This document shows positions 57,781 through 64,000 of a stretch of DNA of 64,000 bases, piece after piece. This stretch comes from Manis javanica. Lineage: Eukaryota > Chordata > Mammalia > Pholidota > Manidae. Made by a program: the position numbers and the translations under genes. Location of the stretch: NCBI RefSeq assembly GCF_040802235.1, contig NC_133167.1, positions 10,842,501 through 10,906,500 of the forward strand, given 5' to 3'. A model generated the notes under the pieces. That model saw only the letters and a program-made list of their open reading frames with translations, was not told the DNA's origin and did no database searches. Numbering within the stretch: position 1 is the stretch's first letter; each line of letters opens with the position of its first letter.

Positions 57781-58300
57781 GCTGACTGTGGTTAGCAGGG
57801 AAATTCCCCGGTGCCTGGAGAGGTGGCAGAAATCGATTCTGAAAATGCGAAGCTAGAGGAGCGTCCGCAGAGTCGCAGCTTGCCAGCAGCTGCCTCTGAG
57901 AGCGCCGCTGACAAAGGAGGAAGCTCCCGGTTCCCTGGGAGGACTCACTCCACGTTTGCTGGGTGGTTCACACGCTCCTCCGCCCGCCGGAACAGGAAGG
58001 CCCTTATTGTGCTCAATTGTTTTCCTGAATGCCTTTCTCAGCAACAGCAAAAGGAAACATTACTGTTTGGCTTCAAGCCATCCAGGCCACTTGGTACTTA
58101 AAGTGCTTAGAATGTAAAAGCTGGCCTCAGCCAAGACTTGCAGGGACACACGGCTGCAGTTATTTCTGTCTGTGTTTCAGATTAAACGGCTGCCTTTCGC
58201 AGTAAACCACCGCGGGTGAATTAAGGCAACAGGAACTCTCTTTACTAGCGACAACCCTCGACCCAAGTCTGTCCGTTTGTTTTATGGACCCGTTTCATGT
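57780..58300. promoter_or_regulatory. Possible CpG-bearing regulatory element
   Basis: Non-repetitive segment with notably more CpG than the neighbourhood: 'gcgaagctagaggagcgtcc', 'gagtcgcagcttgcc', 'gagagcgccgctgac', 'ctcctccgcccgccgg', 'accaccgcgggtg', 'actagcgacaaccctcgacc'. A pyrimidine-rich stretch with CAG (58161-58180) resembles a splice acceptor, and GGTGAA follows at 58215, a weak donor. The 96-codon plus frame at 57811-58101 is open here but has no recognised domain. It could be a distal promoter, first exon or enhancer. Composition is the only basis. Confidence 0.25.
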
Positions 58301-58314
58301 CTAGTAACCCCACT

Positions 58315-58349
58315 GGGGTGGGGTGGGGGCAGGGCTGAAGGGGGGGGGT
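58315..58349 (+). other. G-run cluster, possible G-quadruplex
   Basis: Four G-runs within 20 nt (GGGG, GGGG, GGGGG, GGG; 58315-58334) plus a nine-to-ten-G run at about 58340-58349. Enough G tracts with short loops for quadruplex folding on the plus strand. Confidence 0.6.
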
Positions 58350-58359
58350 GTTCGACAGC

Positions 58360-60227
58360 ACCACACACTGAGCGCCCTGAAATAAACATGACAGGCTCAG
58401 CCTGCCGGCCACCTCCTTCTTGAATCTGATTGCTCCAGGAAGACTGGGAGGGTGGGGAAAGCGTAGCTTGGGGAAAAAAGAGGAAGCAGAAGGTTAATTA
58501 ATATATGAGTGGAATTAGAATCAGGGGGCCTGGAGTTCTCCAGTCTCCGAGCAGAATAACAGGCTCTGTAAGGTCCGAATGACAGGATTCCTCAGAAGCC
58601 CCGAGAGGAAGTTAACTGCCCCTACCCCCAGAAGTGCTCCCTGTCACTGTTGGGGCCTCCTGCATTGCTGTGTCCTTCCTGTGCACTGTCATAAGTCCTC
58701 AGGCCTGGATCATTCTTCCCTGCGGACACCTTGACCCAGCCGTTCGTCTGTCGCTCACCTCCCTGAGAAGGTGACTCCACTGGGCTCAGGAGCCACACTT
58801 TCATTGCAGTTTGTAGCAGAAAATAGGGACGGGGATAGGACTGCAACAATGTTTCTCTCTTTAACTCAGGATTGCTGTGGACACCAGCAGCCCTCTTCCT
58901 GTCCAGTCTGTGTTCAGTTGTCCAGGCCATGTTTCCTGAACTTCCTCAACTTTCTGCTGACGCTTAAGTGGGAGGATGTGGAGGGTGGGGGGTAGCAGGA
59001 GGCAGAAGCTACACGGTGTTTCGGGGCCTCGTTCACAAGGCCCTGCTCTGTGCCTTCTTTCAGGGTCTCCTGCACAGGCTCTGCCCGCTTTTTCAGCCCC
59101 AGACCAGCTCACATTCAGATCACCGAGCACAAATGCCACAGATGAAGGCTTTCCTGGCTCACCTCTTGATGCAGGAAAAAACCTGAGACCAGTTTGGGCT
59201 GACGCAGGACATCCTGCCTCATGAATTCATCCCATTCCTTCAGGGGTTTATGTCAGCTTATATCAATACATATCCCCAAAAGGTGAGTTGCCAAAAAGTG
59301 GTCTCATGCTCGAAAATAGTTTGGGCAACTAGAACAAAAGACAGGCTAACGGGCTCTTTGCTGTAGGACCTCAGAGACACAGTGACGCAGCTGTGCCCTG
59401 CGGACTTGCAGGGGCCCAGGTGCGTGGGTTACCTTGCCCTCCCTTGGCAGAGTGCTGTTCTCCAATCAGCAAGAGGAGCGCCCGGCAGGTGCTTTTCCTT
59501 CCCCCAGTGGCGCTGTCTCAGAGAAGATAGACCCACCAGAGAACCGTGAAACTGCAGCCAGCATTGTGGCTGCCTCCAGCACCTCTAAACCCATGGCTGG
59601 GCTGAGGAAGGTCTGCACTCTGAAGGGGGGCAGGCTTACAGCCTTTGGTCAGATGCATGCTGCAGGCAGGGAAGCATCCACAGTTTGAATTCAATGCATT
59701 TCACTGGGGGAAGGGCAGGGGGCGACTGTCATGATGGCAGGTTCCAGCCAGGCAGCAGCAGTGCGACAGCAGCCCCTGACCGGAGCCTTACCCTTTTGGG
59801 AGAGTTAGGGATCCCAGGGAGAACAGCCAAGCTAGGGTTCGGGCCCCGAGTTCCCTCAGGTACATCAAACAACAAGTGAACCAGATTCCAACAGCAACAA
59901 AAATCAAACCACACTCCTAAATTTAAGCATCCCCTCTGTGCCCACATCATGCTACCGGTGTGTTAGAATCAGATGGAATCATTTTGCTCCTTTCTTGGGC
60001 CCAGAGTAAAAGCTTCATTACAGAGCGCAATCCCTGGGGGACAGGGGTGAAGGGGGGGAGGGTCTGGAAAACACAATCGATAAAAAATCTTGGCTAAGGT
60101 TGGAACTTCCTCCACTTTGTTTTTTAAAGAAACATCTCCATTTAAACCTCTTAAAAATAACATTTCAGAGCCCAGTTAGGAAAATGCTTGTCTATAAAGA
60201 GTCCAATTTTCTCTGTTCTCTTTACAG
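58360..60227. other. Unassigned, moderately GC-rich
   Basis: No repeat recognised. Overlapping frames (102, 92, 84, 82 codons) on both strands at 58622-59688 lie in GC-richer DNA. A G-run occurs at 60048-60062. No confident exon seen before 60228. Confidence 0.4.
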
Positions 60228-60296
60228 AGAAAGAAGAAATGGGCAGAATGCCTGACTCAGAGAGGAACAACATCCGACCCTGTGGGAACATAACAA
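60228..60296 (+). other. Candidate internal exon, 69 nt, unidentified
   Basis: A strong pyrimidine-rich acceptor (about 60207-60227, ending TTTACAG) is followed 69 nt later by a good donor (AA|GTAAGC at 60297-60302). One frame is open across the whole interval (register starting at 60230), reading KEEMGRMPDSERNNIRPCGN and ending IT. The other two frames contain a stop. The frame needs 2 nt from an upstream exon and leaves 1 nt for the next. The length is a multiple of 3, so skipping it would keep frame. I do not recognise the peptide and see no second exon to join it to. It may be a real cassette exon or a chance arrangement. Confidence 0.3.
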
Positions 60297-61000
60297 GTAA
60301 GCGTGTAAGAGGCTGTATCTTCCAATTTCCTTGCCTCTTACATTGTAGTTTAAGCAAGCAAAGTGAAGGATAAAGTGCTGGAGGGACGGAGGAAGGGAAG
60401 AGGCATGCTGGGTAGATAGCCAGGTTATGGCTTGGTAACAGTAGGTGACAACTGGTATTCACCAAGAGTGAGAACAAGGAGTGCAAGTGCGAACTTTGGA
60501 AGACAGGGAGTTCATTTTGCACAGTCTTAGAGACATCCAAGTGGAAATCTCCACTCTGCAGGCAGATACATGAGCCTGGAGCTCAGAAATGTCTGGGCTG
60601 GAGGCATGACTTTGGGTCAACAGAGAGCTGAAGCCATGACTGTGCATGAGATCATTAAGAGACAGCTGAGCATGAGCAGCAGAGGGGCCTGGGCTGGCCT
60701 GGAGGGGGAGACAGGGAGGGAGGCCAGGCCGCAGTCTGCGGACAGGGGAAGAGCAGGAGAATCAGTCACACCTGCAGTTAGTTCTCCTCAGGTGCACACA
60801 AACCTGCCTGACCCAGATGTAGCTGCACAGTGTGTGTTTGCAGTAAACAAAAGGGGCCTCATTTTTCGCTTCCAGTGTTACTTTCATTTGTATACTGAAA
60901 AGAAGTTTTCAAAACACTTTTTCAACAATTTTATTTTTAAAACATTACGTCTTTATAATGAACCAGCAAGGAAGCCATGGAACGTATTGAGTCCCCCTTT
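60297..61000. other. Unassigned
   Basis: The 148-codon plus frame at 60570-61016 has no recognisable domain and no splice support. It enters the antisense L1 at its end. Confidence 0.4.
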
Positions 61001-61370
61001 TTTCCAGCTTTCTTGACATAAAATTGACAAAATCGTAAGATTTTTCAAAGCGTTTTGATTTAATACACACATGCATTGTGATAGGATGTATTAACACATG
61101 AAGTTAACACATTCATCACCTCGCATATTCCCCTCCCCTCCTTTTTTTGGTGAGTGAAGTTCTCTCAGCAAATTTCACTTATACAATACAGATTATCAAC
61201 TATAGTCACCATGTTATACATTACAGCCTCAGACAATATTCATCTTACAATGGGAAATGTGCACCCTTTTACCAATCTTTCTCTATTTTCCCCACCCCTG
61301 GCCCCTGGCAAACACTTTTCTACTCGGTTTTTATGAGTTCCATGATTCCACGTCTAAGTGATCCATGTGT
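61000..61370 (-). repeat. L1M 3' UTR, antisense
   Basis: Strong reverse match: 'ccagctttcttgacataaaa', 'ttgacaaaatcgtaagattt', 'ttgatttaatacacacatgc', 'aagttaacacattcatcacc', 'tggtgagtgaagttctctca', 'gcaaatttcacttatacaat', 'tatcaactatagtcaccatg', 'ttatacattacagcctcaga', 'cccctggcccctggcaaaca', 'gatccatgtgttatttgta'-like end. About 370 bp of an old L1 3' end. Frames at 61147-61404 are by-products. Confidence 0.9.
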
Positions 61371-61520
61371 TATTTGTACGAACCCCCTTTTAGCAGTAAG
61401 TTAGTTGAAGCTCACCTATGGAGAGAGAGGGCTGTTAGTTCTTTATCACTTGACGCTAGCGTCTTCCTAGGTCTTTTCTTTTGCTCTACTTCAGCTCATC
61501 ACATATGACTTACAATCTTG
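61370..61520. other. Unassigned
   Basis: No feature recognised. Confidence 0.4.
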
Positions 61521-61655
61521 TGGGTACACTTGCCCATTTTCCGACTGGACTGTAACATACTCGAGGTCAGGAATCAGGTCTTCCTCTCCCCTCCAAGCTC
61601 TGCTTCCTTCATCCAGCACCTTGCTTTGTAACCCCAAAGTATTTGATCAATTGAG
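61520..61655 (+). repeat. L2 3' fragment, weak
   Basis: 'gactggactgtaacatactc', 'gaggtcaggaatcaggtctt', 'tccagcaccttgctttgtaa', 'ccccaaagtatttgatcaat' resemble the L2 tail (a 'gaatgtaagctccatgaggg' pattern). Confidence 0.45.
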
Positions 61656-62125
61656 GGTGCACTGAATCCATAGCAGGACAAAAGCTCTCCTGTTTTGAAT
61701 GCTTTGAAGTTTTCCTCCCCAGCTCAGCAATTGCCTTCCCTGCTACGCAGTGATGACAGCACAGAATAGGGGACTGTGTTATAATCAGCATTAGAACAGC
61801 AAGAAGAGACTAATACATTCTGTGAGGGAGTCACAGTGAGCAGCTCCACAGATAATTTTTCGGATCAGTATGTGTTTTTACACAATCCTTTTCTTCCCTC
61901 CTAATTACCCAACTTCATCGGAACTGACTTTTGGAAGAGTAGATATGGTCTTTCATTTCTGTAGAGTTTAAAAAACATGTGTCTCATTTACATTTTTTTC
62001 TTGTTTTTTTCCTGTATGGTATTTTGTACACTTTTGAATATATTTCCTCTGAGTTTAGACACCCGTAGGATTCTTAAGATAGGCCAATTTCTGCCTTGGG
62101 CTATGGAAGAGGAGGGCAATTCATA
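61655..62125. other. Unassigned
   Basis: No gene or repeat recognised. Confidence 0.4.
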
Positions 62126-62340
62126 TAGTACAGGGGAGAGAACACCATTTTTGGCTTCAGTAGATCCAGTGTGGGCACTGTGTGACCTCAGGCAAGTTAC
62201 TTAACTTCTCAGGGTCTGTTGCTTTGTCTGTAAAAGAAATCCTATTGCCTTTCTGGGACTTGTAATGAGAATTAAGTGAAATAAACCCACAGCTAGTTCA
62301 TACTGACCTATACCATGTGCTTGATAAATGTTTATTTTCC
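62125..62340 (+). repeat. MIR SINE
   Basis: 'acaccatttttggcttcagt', 'gggcactgtgtgacctcagg', 'caagttacttaacttctcag', 'ggtctgttgctttgtctgta', 'cttgtaatgagaattaagtg', 'gtgcttgataaatgtttatt'. Near-full sense MIR. Confidence 0.92.
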
Positions 62341-62464
62341 ATCTACTCCCTCCATTTTTAACTCTGAAACATATTTATTATGTAACCTTGAGAGAGCTTT
62401 CAACACTTAGACATAGTATTAGTCTGTATCTATCATTTACTACTTACTTTTTTCCGTGTGATTT

Positions 62465-62580
62465 CCCACAATAGATTCTAAATTCCTTGAAGATAGAGCC
62501 ATATATTTTATTTTTTAGATATTTTTATGCCCAACCACCTATGATATGCTCATCATCAAGCAGGTAGATAGATACTTTTT
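62465..62580 (+). repeat. L2 3' fragment, weak
   Basis: 'agattctaaattccttgaag', 'atagagccatatattttatt', 'tatgcccaaccacctatgat' resemble the L2 tail pattern. Confidence 0.45.
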
Positions 62581-63860
62581 AACTAGGTTTTCTTTATTTC
62601 ATCATTTATCATGTGGTAATAATGACAGTATTTGCCCTGAGTAAGAAATCAGTTAAACAATTTAAGAGAATGCATAAATCTTCTCAGGTATTCATAAGGA
62701 CGGTCTAAGGGGGTGGTGGCATTACTACTGATTTACCCTGTGATTTCCCTAATCAGCAGACACTCGGTTCTACTCTCATCACTCTCCTCTCTCTCGGTGG
62801 CAGGATTCCCAGCACAATCTGAAAAACTGGCAAGCAGTGAAGTTTGTGCAGACATGAGAGTCAGTTAGAAATAAAGTGACCATTGAATTTGTTGTCCAAA
62901 TAGAAGCAAATGTGAAGCAAAAAAGAGAAGCTATTAGTGATTGTGTTGGCTCAACAGTGGTGAACCAGGGCAAACCACGGTTACTCTGGTTATACCAAGG
63001 TTATCCCTACCTTGGGACAGCCACCCCAAATGAACCCCACCGATACTATCTTGAAGCAATTATAATGTGAATTGAATTTGTATGCACTCTGTAGAATGCA
63101 TTTCACTTGTGCATTTATTTACCGCCGTCTATTAGAAGCTAATTGGGGCACTGTGTTAGCTAAATTAAGCATATTATGTTGAAGAACTACCTAAGTAAGA
63201 GGAGTCTCCGAGTATAGCAGGAGGAAATTACATGGTGTCTCTTCACCATGCAACTCAAAATTTAATGAGGGTGTCAGGTGTGGTGCTGTTCATCTGTCCA
63301 CCTGTGTTTCTCACCCAGGCAAGCTCCCTGATAGCTTGCCAAGCCCCTGGGCAGCCTAATGCCAGTCCTAAGAATTTTCTGTGAAAACCAACACAATCAA
63401 TTTTACTTCAAAAGAACTTACTACAATTTACTTTGTCAAGTTGGGGGAGAAATTCCTTTGCAAGAAGAAGATGCATGAACTACGAGGGTAATTAATTCTT
63501 TATATACATCCTCATTCTGCTAGAAGTTGGCTCTCCGAGGACTGGTAATATCCTCAGTGATATGGTAATAACCACTGAGACCATAACTTTGACTTTCATG
63601 AAAGGCCAATAAATCCACAAAGAATTTAAAATAAAGATGGATATTTAAACATATGCGCTTACTGTCTATTATCCAAATGGGAATCAGATGCCTCCTGATT
63701 TGAATGTCTTTTTAGTAAATAAAAATGATCTTTTTGACTAAAAAGGTGAGATCCTCTTTTGCTATTTCTCACCTAGCATTAAGGTTCTGTGGCCTGGTTG
63801 AAAAGCCTAATAATCACTTCTAATAATATCTCAATGGTAAATTTTGTTCCCTGGGATATT
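62580..63860. other. Unassigned
   Basis: No gene or repeat recognised. Short frames at 62779-63070 on both strands are chance-length. Confidence 0.4.
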
Positions 63861-64000
63861 AGAAAGAGGACAGAACATGAAAATCAGGCTCAAATCCTCA
63901 CCTTGCCTGTTATTGGCTGTCTGGCATTAGGCCAGCCCTTTATTACTCTGGCCCTCAGTATTTTCATTTGTCTAGTTCTTTTCTTAAAGAAATTTTTATT
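63860..64000 (+). repeat. MIR SINE, cut by the window edge
   Basis: 'aggctcaaatcctcaccttg', 'cctgttattggctgtctggc', 'tattactctggccctcagta', 'ttttcatttgtctagttctt' match the sense MIR head and core. The 3' part would lie beyond position 64000. Confidence 0.75.

Noticed and set aside
60570..61016. 148-codon plus-strand frame after the candidate exon
   Set aside because: Runs into an antisense L1 3' end and shows no domain. No acceptor links it to the 60228-60296 interval.
1..64000. CRISPR arrays, bacterial operons, tRNA or rRNA genes, prophage
   Set aside because: No regularly spaced direct repeats, no polycistronic gene layout and no tRNA cloverleaf noticed. Repeat content is plainly mammalian.

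Overview
The window reads as ordinary nuclear DNA of a placental mammal. It has no operon-like runs of long ORFs, low coding density, and many ancient interspersed repeats shared across mammals: L2, MIR, L1M-type LINE fragments, MaLR/ERVL-type LTRs and a MER5A-type DNA transposon. I saw no Alu, rodent B1/B2, or ruminant or carnivore tRNA-SINE, so a non-primate, non-rodent source with few young SINEs is likely. The species, chromosome and any host gene cannot be fixed from what I see. All family names come from memory of consensus sequences, not from a search.

Layout. Positions 1-2450 hold an unassigned GC-richer stretch, an L2 3' end and an antisense MIR. Positions 2450-9735 are a graveyard of plus-strand L1 fragments (ORF2 pieces and 3' ends), broken by an LTR-like element at 4660-5285. 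Positions 10325-13900 carry two antisense LTRs, a MIR and a decayed L1. Positions 13900-26000 are mostly unique sequence with L2/MIR pieces, one MaLR LTR and two segments that look like possible conserved noncoding elements. At 26278-27087 a MaLR LTR is interrupted by a second element carrying a 29-bp tandem repeat. Positions 27100-40170 are mostly unique. Positions 40175-54745 are repeat-rich: an L2 split by a younger LTR-like insertion, several copies of one LTR-like family (consensus start TGTGATGGTTAATTTTATG when read in one direction), MER5A, many MIRs and a 228-bp CA/CG microsatellite. The remainder is mostly unique, with a CpG-bearing possible regulatory segment near 57.8-58.3 kb, one splice-site-flanked candidate exon at 60228-60296 and an antisense L1 3' end.

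Genes. I found no convincing protein-coding gene, tRNA, rRNA or CRISPR array. The longest open frames lie in repeats (an LTR plus its insert, and the microsatellite) or have lengths expected by chance in 64 kb. The best coding hint is the 69-nt candidate exon at 60228-60296, which I do not recognise. The window is most simply an intergenic or intronic region. I did not find a new biological system. The most informative observations are the nested insertions and a repeat family whose copies have independently grown different microsatellites at the same internal site.
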